The notes beneath the pieces were generated by a model. That model had not been told where the DNA came from and did not search any database. It worked only from the letters and a program-made list of their open reading frames with translations. Positions 1-35,179 of a DNA stretch of 64,000 bases are shown here, piece after piece. The stretch's first letter is position 1. Each line of letters starts with the position of its first letter. The position numbers and the translations under genes were made by a program. Source of the DNA: Riptortus pedestris (Eukaryota; Arthropoda; Insecta; Hemiptera; Alydidae); the NCBI GenBank assembly GCA_019009955.1, contig CM032228.1, positions 226,550,501 through 226,614,500 of the forward strand. The letters run 5' to 3'.

Positions 1-1019
1 ATGGTCTATATAGGTAACAGTCTGGGGACTATATTGTCCACCAATAATTTGCACTATTAAGCATGACAAAGAGACTGTTGGATGAAACAGCCAGAGTGTA
101 GGAGAACAATATCCTGCCCAGTAAGGTAGTTTATGAAACCATATAATTTAATTATCGTTTTGACAGATTATTCAGTCTTTGGTATTATTATGATTTTAAT
201 TATTATTGTTTTCACTTATCTTGTTATGCTCTTTATATGTTAATCTGCATTTGAGAATTTGTTATTAATATTTTTTAATGTCAGTTTTTTCCTTGTATAA
301 CTATTTGCAAGGTATTTTACCTTTCTGTCAAAAGACTTGTCAAGTTTTAGGCAAAATTTTTAAAAAGTGAAATACACCTCTTTAATTGTCAGGTTAATGT
401 TTTAATAATAGAATAAGGGGGTTTCTTAACAGATTGCCTCTAGTGTTGAATTACAGGTAAATTGTATTTTAAGAGTCTTAAAATATTTAAGAGGTGGTAT
501 TGCTATTACAACATTTTTTTTTTTACTATTATTTCTATTTGGTTCCAATGTAGAACTTGAACCTAGGCTCCAAACTACCTATGCCACTTCAAAACAACTA
601 CTACAAATTGAATCTTTCCTATTGAGCTAGTTATCACTCAATTTGTAGCATAGTTTTTGTTATAGAGTACCAAAAGGCTGCCAATTTCTGTTATAAAAGT
701 ATTTACTGACAGAATAATTAATCTATTTCAAAAATAAAATGTCCACACTTAATAGGATTATCCTATTGTAGGTCCCATAAATTTATCTAATTAATTTCCC
801 TCAGTTGCTATGACTGATTTAGGGGAATGTGTTTGGAGAGGTTGGCTTAAAGAACTGAGAAGAAATTTCAAATTGATTGCCACTTAAATCTGTGGCAGTG
901 TACTTGTTGAAAGCAATGAAGCCTGGAAACATTAAAAAATATGTTCTCTTATATAAGAAATATAAACATTTACTGGTTTATTTTAATCATAAGTTTAAAG
1001 TAAAATGTTTATTGTTCAG
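1..1019 (+). other. PDZD8: PDZD8 intron (upstream part)
   Basis: AT-rich non-coding DNA with no convincing exon, RNA gene or repeat of the families seen elsewhere in the window. It leads directly to the acceptor at 1018-1019, so it is taken as intron between a PDZD8 exon outside the window and the exon at 1020. Confidence 0.6.
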
Positions 1020-23455
<22,436 letters not shown>

Positions 23456-26090
23456 TTTTAACTAGCTAGTAAAAACTTAGTTTTATTAGTTGTAATAGCT
23501 CTCTAATGAGAATATACAATTTAGAACCTTAAATATAGTGATGCAGCCTTGATTATCTGACAATTGAAAAATTACAGAATAGATTTATTTTGTTGTTCCA
23601 TGAAGAGTCTTAGACATATTTATTCCTAATTTTGAGGCTTCTTGTTCAGCTATACATCAGGAAATAATTTCATGGGTCTTTTGTATCAATACTAGTATAA
23701 AATATTTGCTACCCAGGTGTTTTTCACAGGTTCATCAATAGGTGTTCAAGTTTAAGTAAGTAGTTAATTGTTAATGCTTGGCAACGATTTAAGTTCGATC
23801 TAAAGGTGGCACGTGGATGTGGTTTTTATCTTCATAATTAAAAAAATATCTGTACTAAACTTCTGTGTAGGAGCTGACATGATGAATACCTTCCCATCCA
23901 GATTTTATCCAAGACAATTTATTCATAGGTCTGTGATAATTTTATAGATGTAAAATGGCATTCAGATTTAATACAAATATTGTTCATTTTATTTCATTTT
24001 TGTCTTATTTACAGAGCTTGCCTATTTTCTGCTCCCAAGAGAGGAAATCCTGATTTTTACGGAAAAGAAAACAAGCTTCACTTTATAAAAAATATGTCTT
24101 GATTAATTTATATTTAAAAACATATTCATTATAATATGTCTTCTAATTTGCTTATAGCCAGCAATCATTTAAAATTCTTGTAAAGCGGCTTAACATTTCT
24201 GTAGTTGCTACAACAGACTAGAAGGTGGGGTGGCACTTGGAAGTTCAACTTGTAGCTTTAACTTAATTAAACCCATAAGAAATTTAAAATATATGGATAG
24301 TAATTTAGTGTCAGATATTACTTCTCTATGCAAATTTTCTGTGGAGAAGTGATTTTATAGAACCATAGTAATTCTTTCTTCTTCTTCTTTCTCTTTTTAT
24401 CCTAGTAATATTTCTGTAAAAATTTTCTTTCTAATAGCTACTGGTTATTGATTGGATTTGTATTATAAGTGAATAACAATGAATTAAAAGTAGTTACCGA
24501 TATTTTTTCTATAATAGTATTATTGAAATGGGAGTTTACTGTCAAATAATCAAGGCAGCTTCAATGTAGCAAAATAGAATCTTCAAGAAGTGAAATATAT
24601 TGAGTCATAGACATTGCAAGAGGTGCCTGAGTTTTAATGTATTGGTTTATTATTATTTTGATGTCCTAAAATAATTAATATAAGCGTGGGGATTGATCTA
24701 TTATTATCATTTAATCTACTGAAAAGTATTTGGCCATAGAATGGTCTCTTTCTAAGACTTAATTGATAGAAACTATAATTGTCATTAAATGATAGCAAAA
24801 TGGTTTCTTTAGATATAATGGACTTACTGGCATTGAAATGCTTGTAGTTTTAGTGTTAGAATATCTAGGGAATGCATTTGACTTTTTAAATAGTGATAAT
24901 TAGCCACTAATCAGTTTTATATTGTTTTTATAAATTGACGTAGTAATAATATTTTATAATACTTAATTGTGAAAGAAAACTACCCTAGAATAATAGACTT
25001 CTGTAAAAAAAATTAAATTTTTGTACTGAAATGTTTTTTGAAACCAGTATTTATAAATTAACTATATTTAGAAAAAACCCAATTAGCTAATTCATAATTG
25101 AGGATCAGGATAATATAAATCTAGCTTTGCCTGAAAATGAACACCAAATTCTTTAATCTTGACCAAACGACTAGTATACATTGCTCCTAGTTGACTGCCT
25201 ATTTTTAAATTTAAATCTGCAAGGAATGGCTTTTGTTTTATGATTATGTTATCATCAGCTATGGATTCAGATATTTTAATATTTGGAGATGTTTGGGCAG
25301 ACACAGTAATGATTAGTTACAAATACAAGAATAGATCCACACTTTTCCTACCTCAATTAGGATTTGTGAATGGCATTTTTAATTACCAAGTAAACATATT
25401 TCTTTTACTACGCTTGATCTCAATTTCATTTAATATGTTTTCTTTTGTTTTTTGTATTTTGAAAGTATAATAGGATAATTATTGAGACCTACAAATGAAG
25501 AAACCTTTTTGAGAAATAGTAGAGGCCATTGATCGAAGTCATGTCATAGTCAATTTTGACTATCAATTAACATCTTAGTTAATTGTAAATTAAATTAAAT
25601 ACTTTAATTTTTTTTATTTCAGAAGCTAATCTATTAATGAAGAAAATAAATAAGAAACATTATTTTTCTTGTTTAACATTTTTACACATTGTTGAAAATA
25701 TGTACTAGGGCGAAAACTAGTTCTAGTGCCAATGTCTTTCTAAATGCTTTTATTTTTATAGTATGTGTTTTTTTAAGTTCGTTATATTTATATTTTAACT
25801 TATATTTGTTTCTTGAAATATTGATGTAATAATAGTCAGTACATAAATACATATCATGCTGAAATTCTTAGCAGAAAGACCTAAGGAAATACTTTTTAAA
25901 CTAAACAGTAGTATGATATCTAATTAGTTAATTCAACACTTTGGTTTGAACAGAAGGCCAAAGAACATCCACTTCATAAAAATTAGTTCATTACCCTATC
26001 AGTGTTTGTAATTAATTCAAATTTCTCATTTCAGAAAGAGCTGGTTCTAACAAATTATATTTAGACCAATCTGGAATTTAGTCTTTTGCC
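23456..26090 (+). other. PDZD8 3' UTR and downstream intergenic DNA
   Basis: Follows the PDZD8 stop codon. I found no AATAAA close to the stop; the first clear one is near 25646, so the 3' UTR is either long or uses a variant signal. Apart from the - strand stretch at 25092-25304 no gene or repeat was recognised. Confidence 0.4.
25092..25304 (-). pseudogene. possible PNPase S1-domain-like fragment
   Basis: A 70-residue open stretch on the - strand includes LGAMYTSRLVKIKEFGVHF, which resembles the start of the S1 RNA-binding domain of polynucleotide phosphorylase (a Gly-Ala-x-Tyr-Thr…Ile…Gly-Val pattern), preceded by a region that could be the end of the KH domain. There is no complete gene and no upstream continuation. 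It may be an old processed copy or a chance resemblance. Confidence 0.25.
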
Positions 26091-26690
26091 CTGACAGGAT
26101 TAGTGAAATCTAGTTAGAAGTCCATTGAACAACAACAATATCTTCAACCTAGCCCATAGTATCCTATGACTCCTTTTGTTATGTTATTCTTACTTGTGCC
26201 TCTAAATTCCATAACAAATTATCCATCCATTCCAAGTCCTTCAGCACAATCCCTATCCTCTAATACTCATCCTGATAATCCTTCTAGGTGGATTTTTAAT
26301 ATCTAGAACCATATTCTAAACACAATATATTATTTATATATTTATTTATAAAACCAAATATAGGAAAGATATTGATAAATACATGTTTATAAGTAAACCT
26401 CTGTCCCTGCTTCAAAAATTAGATAGCCCATGCTTCCACCCTTGTCTACATTCTTCAGAAATATCATTTGGACTGCCTGGAATGTACAGGCTATGTGATC
26501 CACTAATACTCTGGTATTGAGTTAAAGTCTCTCTACTCTTCCAAATATCTTTATTGTTGGATAGCCTCATTGCACAAAGCAATGAAAAACCACTGCTTTC
26601 TTGTGGCCCTTCCCTTGCTTCATTATGTGGAAATCAGGATGTCCAGCTCACTGGAACAATCACTAGGTGTTACAATAAAACAAGATATAT
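26091..26690. repeat. possible decayed retroelement, unidentified
   Basis: A 600-base patch with lower AT content than its flanks and many short words like those in decayed LINE 3' regions, interrupted by an AT-rich gap around 26320-26400. No reverse transcriptase motif is readable. Confidence 0.2.
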
Positions 26691-29439
26691 AAAAAACAAT
26701 AAAGCTTATATTGTATCTTGGGATAGTTGACACAGAATTATAAAAGTTCATTGAAAGGGGTAGACAGATGAACAGACAGGAAATAATTCTTGTTTTGATG
26801 CCATTAGTCAGCGTGGCCTGGTAGGCAAAACATTTGATTCCTACTTAATATAAATAAAAGTTAAGTTCCTTTTATTTTGATGTGAAATTAGTAGAGCTAA
26901 ATTTTATTGAGTGATGTATTTTCTTTGACTTGGTGCTGTATTCAAAATGTTGAGTTTTTCTATTATTCTTTTTTTTAATATAATATCGCTCTAAATTAAG
27001 TTATTATTTATAGTAGGCTTCATTTACATGTGATTTATTTTGAATGTGTTTTTCTTTGATATTGGTTTGGACATATTATATAAACAACGGTTTATTTTTA
27101 TTTTCCACTTATGTTAATTGGTATTGTTCTTGAATTATTTATAAGAAAGAGACACTACTTGATGTTATATTTCCTTGTAGTGAAATTACATTGTAACCTT
27201 AAGCATCTAGTTCTCACCGTCCATTTCACATTATAATATGTGTTTATAGAATGAATATGAATTTGAAAAAAACATTTCAAAGTGCAATATAATATTATAA
27301 TGACATTTCTGAAAATGTGTGATAAGAGATTTTCTATAAAAATAAATAATGTATAGTGTGGATATGAGTTGATTAATAATTTTTCAACAATAATCATTTC
27401 ATTAATGGAAATATGATTTTCAAATCTTATACTTTTTAAGCCCATGAAGTGCTTTTTAGCGCCATTTCACATATCAAGTTTTTGAAATATTACTATTGAT
27501 CGAGGTTGATAATTGTTGATATAACAAAGTTAAGTTGGACTTATTTTTAAATAAATCAAATGAATGGTATTAGTTTTTGACCAAGCTATAAAACTACTAA
27601 GAAAAACATTACAACTGTTAGTGATAATGAATACAAAGTCAATTGATTGGTTTCTGAAAAAAAAGTTTGATTGAATTACCAGGAATGTATTTTATTAAGT
27701 AATCATAAAATGTTAAGGTTTAATCTCTGTATTGTTGATAAGTGAGAGAAATTTTCCAACACTCATATTGTGTTCTGGCTTTATATATTACATTTTATTT
27801 AGAGTGGTTGAAAATTCAGAGTATAAAGTGTTTAAATGGTAGTTATAGGTAATATTTTACAAGATTCTTTTGCTCCATAGAAAAATATGCTTAGATGGAG
27901 TTACTCAAGTTATGTTGGTGAGGAATATAGTTTCTGAATAAAATAGACTGTTTTTGGATTTTTAAATTCATAAATTAAAAAAAAATGGTACTCATTCCTC
28001 CTTAAATTTTAATAAATTGGGGAATAAATTTCTCAATTTCAGCCTCATGTTTATTTTTTCACATTCATACCACTTCCCTTTCTTAAAGCTTTTCAAGTAA
28101 GGAATCATTTTATTCTTTATGAACAATTGTTTTTGAACAAGCTTTGTTGGCTCGTTTTCATGTGCAAAGAATAGAATTCAAATTTTAAGTATGAAACCCG
28201 ACTGTTGACACTGCCCAGTTTTTTATGCACAGTCAACGTTCTTCTGGTATTTCGTGTAATATTTTAAATGAGCTAGGTTAACTTATATATATTTATATTA
28301 TAACTTAAACTGCTGTACTGATACATGTTTCTTCTTTTTCAATTTTCTTATTGGGCTGAATATTTTTGGTAAAATCATGACTATATCATTTTATTGTTAT
28401 CAGATTATATTTCCTGAGAGCATTTAATTTAATTGTGAAATTTGATGTCCATAAAGTTTATTCATGTAGTCAAGGTTATTGTAACTAATTTATCTTTTAT
28501 CAAGATGTTTCTTTATTTTGAGCGTTACTTTTTTATATTGTTGGCTTTCTACCACAATCTTGTATATTCTATTTTAAATAGAACAAACTTTATCTAATTG
28601 TTGTTCTCATATTGTTAAATCTATTGATAGATAGCATCATTACTGGCTGCCTGTTGATGGTTTACTAGTCTGTTTCTATTAGCATCTACCAACAGATTTG
28701 ACAATAGTATTTAATATTCTGCCGAAACCAACTGCTCTACTTGATATGTTGTAATAATGTTTATATTATCTAAATAATCTAAAAACATTGTCATTAAGTG
28801 AAACATAAAAATGAATAATCGATTTAATTATTCATCCATGTGTTACCCTGCTTAAAAGAACACCCTTTTATTAAAAAATTACGTTTAGAAGATCTTGTTA
28901 GAAAGCCATCAATGACTATTCAAGTTAAATTGTTATTGTGTTAATAATTATAATGTTAGATTAATTGTAAGCTGGCATTTATCATTTAATCTAAGTTAGT
29001 TATTTAATAGATTTAGATAATATACTGTGCACGTTGAAAAATTTATATAAAGTACATCACAAGTTAGTATCCCACCTAAAGTCTGAGAAACACCAGAATA
29101 TAACACAGTGTGTGTTAAAGTTGTCATTGATAAATTTAATGTACATACAATACTTATATATGTTTTACATTTTATTCTGTGATAATGTGAATTAATGTTT
29201 TTATGACATGACAGATCTCTTTTCTATTAGGCGTTAACATTTAATTCAGAATATATGTACCAGATCACTTGATTAATTCTTTTATAATATTGCATTTAGT
29301 ATTCCAATATATATAAATACAAAACCATGAAGTGCCTGTGCCTATTTCCATGGTATAACTTACAAGAAGTTATTCCAAATTATTGATTGCACTTTATCAT
29401 AAAATAATTAAATCTTTTATGTTTACTCAGCAATCATTA

Positions 29440-29500
<61 letters not shown>

Positions 29501-30210
29501 TACAAATTAATATATTACATGTTGATTCATTTGTTATATGAGAATAACATTAATAGTAATGAATTACTACGGTTGATCTACTAAAATAAATAACTGTTTT
29601 TTTTTATTTTTTATTTTAGTTTTGTATACTAATGAAGCTATTCAATAGTTACGAATCTTTCTTAAAATTGGAACTAATGATAAGTAAGTTATTGATGCCT
29701 GAAAGAGATTATAAAATGATGTTAACTGAAAAACATATATCTAATCAACTCATGATTCTCTGAGAGAATATTTTCTTCTAGATTCTTGATCTTAATACAC
29801 TGAGTGCTGATTGGGTATTAGTATGTAAAATATTAATTCGACCAGTGACTGGCAACATATGTATAGGTTTTCCTCCTACTGTGTCTATTATATGGAGATC
29901 AGAGCAGATGACTAAACCTTTCAAACTTCATAGGTTAGTTGCAAGGTACCTTCTTAGGGTACAGTTCAATCGGTTTTTCAAAAAGTGATTTGTTCAATAT
30001 TGAAGTATGTGGTTGTTTTCTATTTTCTTAGTTATTTTTTTTTAATTAATGGTAATTAAATATTATTCCAAATGCTCATATTGAATGAAGCTAATTCTTA
30101 CTAAGTGATTATTATTATTGGGTGACTGTAATAACTGAATCTAATATCCTGGCTTCATTACCACCACCATATTTGTGGATAATGAGGAACATGTGCATTG
30201 ATTGTATTAT
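26691..30210. other. intergenic DNA, nothing recognised
   Basis: AT-rich DNA between the two convergent genes. The only clear item is the TA microsatellite at 29452-29494. No exon-like open frame with splice sites was seen on either strand. Confidence 0.55.
29452..29494. repeat. (TA)n microsatellite
   Basis: Uninterrupted TA after two CATA units. Confidence 0.97.
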
Positions 30211-30211
30211 T

Positions 30212-30295
30212 TTCCATAAAGGGAGATCAGCTATTGAGGCTGTAGTGATGACACGATTTTTGAAAAATGTCTTCAAATGTTCCTACACAGGATAT
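30212..30295 (-). mobile_element. HINE-like element, end fragment
   Basis: TCAGCTATTGAGGC, then GATGACACGATTTTTGAAAA and TCTTCAAATGTTCC match the block next to the palindromic end in other copies (for instance 1612-1675). Only about 80 bases are present. Confidence 0.65.
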
Positions 30296-30377
30296 GATGA
30301 ATCTTTACTATCTGATATGCATGCAATAATATTATGGATGATTCCATAAATTAAGTTTTAACGTTCTATACTCAAAC

Positions 30378-30487
30378 AACATTTTTACATCCACTTTTTG
30401 CAACTAAGGCTAATAGGTACGGGTTATCTACAGGTTACCACCCTTTTCTAGCCAGAAATAAATAAAATCCTTAGTCCCACCCTAGCT
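30378..30487. mobile_element. tRNA-derived SINE, rearranged fold-back fragment
   Basis: Bases 30378-30456 are the SINE tail region in - orientation (CCACTTTTTGCAACTAAGGC, GGGTTATCTACAGGTTACCA, TTTTCTAGCCAG). Bases 30457-30487 are the same body in + orientation (AAATAAAATCCTTAGTCCCA). The two are joined directly. Confidence 0.7.
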
Positions 30488-33400
30488 GTTGCCCTCTACA
30501 ATGAATAAGGAATATGCTCTGTTCTTTGGGTGTTGTGTTCAAGGTTTCTCTTATTTTTTATTTAAATTGTTCATCCATTTGTACATATAAAAGGAAGTTT
30601 TATCAGTAACCACATTCCTTAATGTTTCTCAACAAATTGATGGTTCTGCTCTTTGAGAGGGTATCTATGTAAGTCCAGTTCATGAAGAGTGTGGTTGATC
30701 TTGTTAGTAGTTTCTTAAATTCTATAAAATAAAGTTTATATAATGTTCTCTCTTAATATGAAGCTCAGAATTAGTTACTATGTTATCATGTTTTTGTTAA
30801 AGAGTCCATTCTTTTATGTTATATAATAGTGCCTTTTATATCTGTTTTTATATCCCTTCAGATTCTGATACACCATGGAGGATCATGAGTTGGTTTCTTT
30901 TAAATTTACCAACATTTAGCTTATTTAAAAGAGTAGAGGATTGGCTTTATAGACTTTGAACTTATACAAATTTTAGGAAAGAAAAAGTATCTAGGTATTA
31001 CCTAGGCTAAAGAATAAATTATTCCCGAAGCTGATATGAATTTGAGCCATGATTATCTACTTTTTAGAAAAAGATTTGGAAGTAAATTTGTTTTATTACA
31101 GGAGCAGCCATTGACATGAAGTATCAAATGTTGTATAAACATATAAATAGACAGTTAAAGATATTAGTCAGTTACCTTGTGCCTATTTAAAACACAATAC
31201 AATTTTAATATATATCCAACATAAAATAAAATTATGTCATCCATTTTCGTAGCTTCTATTTTTTAAAACATAATGTTACTCAGAGTCAGTTTATTGGGCT
31301 GTTTTAAGAGTTTAGTATCTTAGTTTGTGTTTTTCCTTTTTTTTATTATTTTGATTACAATATTTTCCAAATATTGTTTTTTATAAGTTGGCCCTTTAAC
31401 ATCAACCAATATTAAATTATGGGCATTAAATAGCATTTAATAATGGAATATTTTAAATAATGAATTACTTCTCAGATTGCCATAAAAAGAAAACTACTTT
31501 TTTTGTGTTTATTATTTAAAGGAGGACTTGAAATTCGTAATAAGTTTGGTTTTCCTGTTTCAGAATATGTAACAATTTTCTATTAGTATTAGTTAGAATT
31601 TTGAAGTTTTACAAATTTAGTGCTTACCAATTCTTCATTTCTGAATAAAACTTCAAATTAAATTCTATTTCATGTAATTTGTATATCAAAATGATTTTGG
31701 TTTTTCTTGGTTAGTTAATTCAGATTTTCATTTTTCACTATCATGACTTATGGTTCATATAATCTTTTTTCGGGTAAACCCCAGCAAATTTGAACTTTTG
31801 GCTGATTAAAAAACAATATTATTTACTAGCTGTTTTGTTACTTGTAATATACTAAATTTTAATTCAAAAAGTATAATTTTAAATGGCTTTCATTCAAGGA
31901 AGTTGGTAATGATGAGGAGTTGAGGAAACTTGAAAATGGTATAATAGTTTTAAAAATTCCTTTCTCTCTTATGTTTTGATAATTTTGAGACTGATTTATT
32001 TCATTCAATTTGTAAGTTTTTAAGCCCATACACCATTCTTGAAAAAAAAACTGACCTATTGATGACTAATGTACATGTAATTAAAAATCGTCAGTGCAAT
32101 GCAATATCTGAAATCAAAATTTGATTCTTCCTATATATACTTGAAGTTGCCTAAGTTTTATTCATTTTTCTTTTAATCATTTGACTATCATGGGCTCTAA
32201 TTTCTAGAATTTATTTTCAAATTATAAATTTATACAATTGAAAATTAATGAAAGAGTAACTGAACTAATAAGTAATACTAGACTAAAGCTTCTTTGTACA
32301 TGTTTACGGCAAAGTTAGTCTTCCGTTTTAAATGACTGTTCTCTCTAATGTAACTCCAAATTAATTGTAACTGTTGATGCATTTGATGAATATGTACTGA
32401 CATGAATATTATGCATAGTTTGACAAATATATTTTTATATTTGCACAGTTTAATTGTAAAGTAGTTTATACCTGAACACCTCTTCTTTGTACCAAAATGC
32501 AACTGTTGTATAGGGTGGAATTTTCTACTAAAAAAATAAAAATAAATAAAAAACTATTATGTTAGAACTTTTATTTTTAAAATGGAGAAAGTGTATATGA
32601 GAGTTGGATGCTACTGGATTCATTTATAAAGGTATAAATTAGTATAGGTTGTTGATAATAAACCTTAGTAGTCGCAATGTAATTTGTTGGCTTTTCATTT
32701 TTGAAGCAGCAGTATTTTATGAAATAATTAAAAATATCATATCCTTTCAGTTAACCTTTCTTAAATCAGAAATTCTTCAAAATACTTGCTTTGTAGTATG
32801 TTTTTGGTGTTTCTTTTCATTTTATTGTAAATTAATTTTATTGAATGGAATATATTGCTTATTTTTATGTTTATCAGAGACTTAGCAATTTTATACAAAG
32901 TTCTAAGATAATTTAATTCACACTTAAGTTATTGTGCCACTTGGTTGTTATGTAATTTATAAGTGTATCAGAAGTGTAATGATGAAAATATGATACACCA
33001 CATTTCTTTTTTATTTATTTTGTACACCCTCTCCCCCATGACATCACAGTACAAATCTTGTTGTCTCTTAATATTAAATAAGTCATTAAAAGTTTTCATT
33101 ACCTATTATACTCACTCCATCCTGTAATTTGATACATTCCAATATTGGTTGTGATCTAATATAAATCCTTTTCTTTTAGCAGAATAACTTTTGCATATTT
33201 TAAGTATTTGCATGTGATGGATGTAGTGTATTATTTTTATATTTGTTATTATATTTATTTTGTTCTTTTTGTTGAAGGTTTATGTTTGTGTAATTTATTA
33301 TTCAAATTATTATTTTATTAAATATCTTTTATTTTGTCAAAATTGTAGTAACCAAAGAAATGATTTATATGAATATTAAATGTTCAAAACATTTAGAGTG

Positions 33401-33510
33401 TGTTTTATTTTAACCCTATAAAATTTTGGAGAGGGGTTTGATTATAGCAAGATGCAGAATTTGCATTGACAAAGTTGGTCGGACTTGGATGATAGAAGAG
33501 TTTGCTTTAG
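30488..33510. other. intergenic DNA, nothing recognised
   Basis: AT-rich sequence without a readable gene, RNA gene or repeat family. Confidence 0.5.
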
Positions 33511-33864
33511 TTATGGGATTGTTTCAGGACTGCACTTAATATTGTAAAAATATTTAAAGTTCTGCATGATTAGTAAACTGGTTAAAAATATCTCATAAAA
33601 CACCACAAGAAGCATAATGTAAATTTCTAGTCTTCCTCTTACAAGGGAAGGCTTTAAATCTAGTGGTATGGATTTTAATAACATTTCAGCTATTGATTTG
33701 GTACTCTTGATACTTGAAAATTTCTTCCAATGTCCAATGAACCTAGTAAATGCAGGAAATGATTTCTGTTGGGTGTTTCCAATTAGACAGCTCAAATACT
33801 TTTCCTGGTCAAAAGAATAGTCTGATAAAATAATGCCAGAGGAAAAAGTCGTAGCCCTTGACAT
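33511..33864 (-). pseudogene. possible HERC-type E3 ligase fragment
   Basis: A 117-residue open stretch on the - strand. It contains TFSSGIILSDYSF, then IAEMLLKSIP and LVRGRLEIYIMLLVVFYEIF. These loosely follow the order seen between the RCC1 repeats and HECT domain of HERC4-like ubiquitin ligases (phenylalanine-Ser-Ser start, a leucine-rich LLPSL segment, then LRIYL…YHEF). It starts and stops abruptly with no splice sites, so a decayed processed copy is the likeliest reading; chance remains possible. Confidence 0.25.
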
Positions 33865-34367
33865 CTAGCTTAATTATCTGCCACTCATTCCCAAATGAAA
33901 TGTCACATGCACACTTGGCAGCAGGGCAAAATTGGTGGTGCTCAGATCACCCCTTTTTAGTCATGCCATAACATACTGATATGCCAACTTCATGCAGATA
34001 CCTGACTTCTAGGGACATGGACCTCTCTGATTCTGACTAAGTTTAAAATATTTAAATTACTTTTGTAATTTAATTTAATACTTGTGATGTTTAATATGTT
34101 TTTTTACATCACATATTTCGGAGCATGTTAAATTAATTTTAATAACTACCTATTGTTTTAAATATTATTTTTTCAATACATATCCATTTTTCCTGACGAA
34201 TTGCTATTTACTTTAGCACCATACCTCCCCCCTAAGAGCAAATAACAGCTTATTCTCAGCTTTTGTATACATAGAGCCATTTTCAAGGCTACTTTATAAC
34301 CTGTGCCTACCAAGTACATTGCGCCCGAAGTCGAGTGGCCGGGAGGTGCGCCTGACGAAGGGTTAAG

Positions 34368-35137
34368 GGAAATACGATGTGATTTTCGAAAAATGACTTC
34401 AAATGTTCATTGATCCTATCAAGGAATGACAAAATGATGTCTAGAGGGGTATTTGAGACGGGTGGTTTAGACGAGAGACAATTGAGAATTCAAAATATCT
34501 CAGTTACTAAGAGTTGGATCAAAACATCAAAATATCTCAGTTACTAAGAGTTGGATCAAAACATGATATATAACCAATATTATTGGACATTTAATTCTAT
34601 ATATATATGTTCTATACACTTTTCCTTTGCGAATATCAACCAAGAATTTTGCATTTTTTAAATTTCCAGCCACATTTTCTGTCAAACCACTTTAATGATA
34701 AGTGAATATATCATGAAATGTCTTATTTCACAGTTAAATACCTATATTATTTTCAGAAAATATTTGATAGATGAGATAGACGCAAATATGTTGTGCGGTG
34801 ACATCATCAATTAAGTTTTTTGTTGACTGCCGAGATGAAATAAGTTTTTTGTCATCCCAGCATGTGGGAAATCTGCTTCATTTAGGATAATCAATATTTT
34901 TATTTTGTGACATTGATCTAACTCAGCTGAATTGACTCGGTCATTATACTTTGTAAGTCATTCTCTGACTGACACAGGCAGTAGAAGGTCCTTATGTAAG
35001 AATGTAGTCGTGAGACTAGTAGAGAAATCAAAATGGTTTTAATAATCATTTGAGGTTTTTTAGTTGACCTTCCCCCATCAATCGGTTAAAGGAAATCTGC
35101 TTAGTTAACGCAGCCCCTGTGTGATGGACTTTTTAAA
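34368..35137 (-). mobile_element. HINE-like element copy 4
   Basis: The - strand start is at 35095-35137 (GGAAATCTGCTTAGTTAACG, CAGCCCCTGTGTGATGGACT). A second GGGAAATCTGCT occurs at 34868-34879, and the monomer block runs down to GGTTAAGGGAAA at 34361-34372. An internal 37-bp unit is duplicated in tandem (34491-34564). Diverged; no coding. It lies just beyond the raskol 3' UTR. Confidence 0.65.
34491..34564. repeat. 37-bp perfect tandem duplication
   Basis: The unit starting CAAAATATCTCAGTTACTAA and ending ATCAAAACAT occurs twice back to back (34491-34527, 34528-34564) without a mismatch, although the surrounding element is diverged, so the duplication is recent. Confidence 0.95.
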
Positions 35138-35179
35138 TGTATTTTCTTTTCATGAAGGAAAGGGAAATAAACAAAGGCA

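Noticed and set aside
26805..26870. tRNA-like words (GCGTGGCCTGGTAGG, TTTGATTCC)
   Set aside because: No cloverleaf could be drawn and the SINE body is missing; perhaps a very decayed SINE head.
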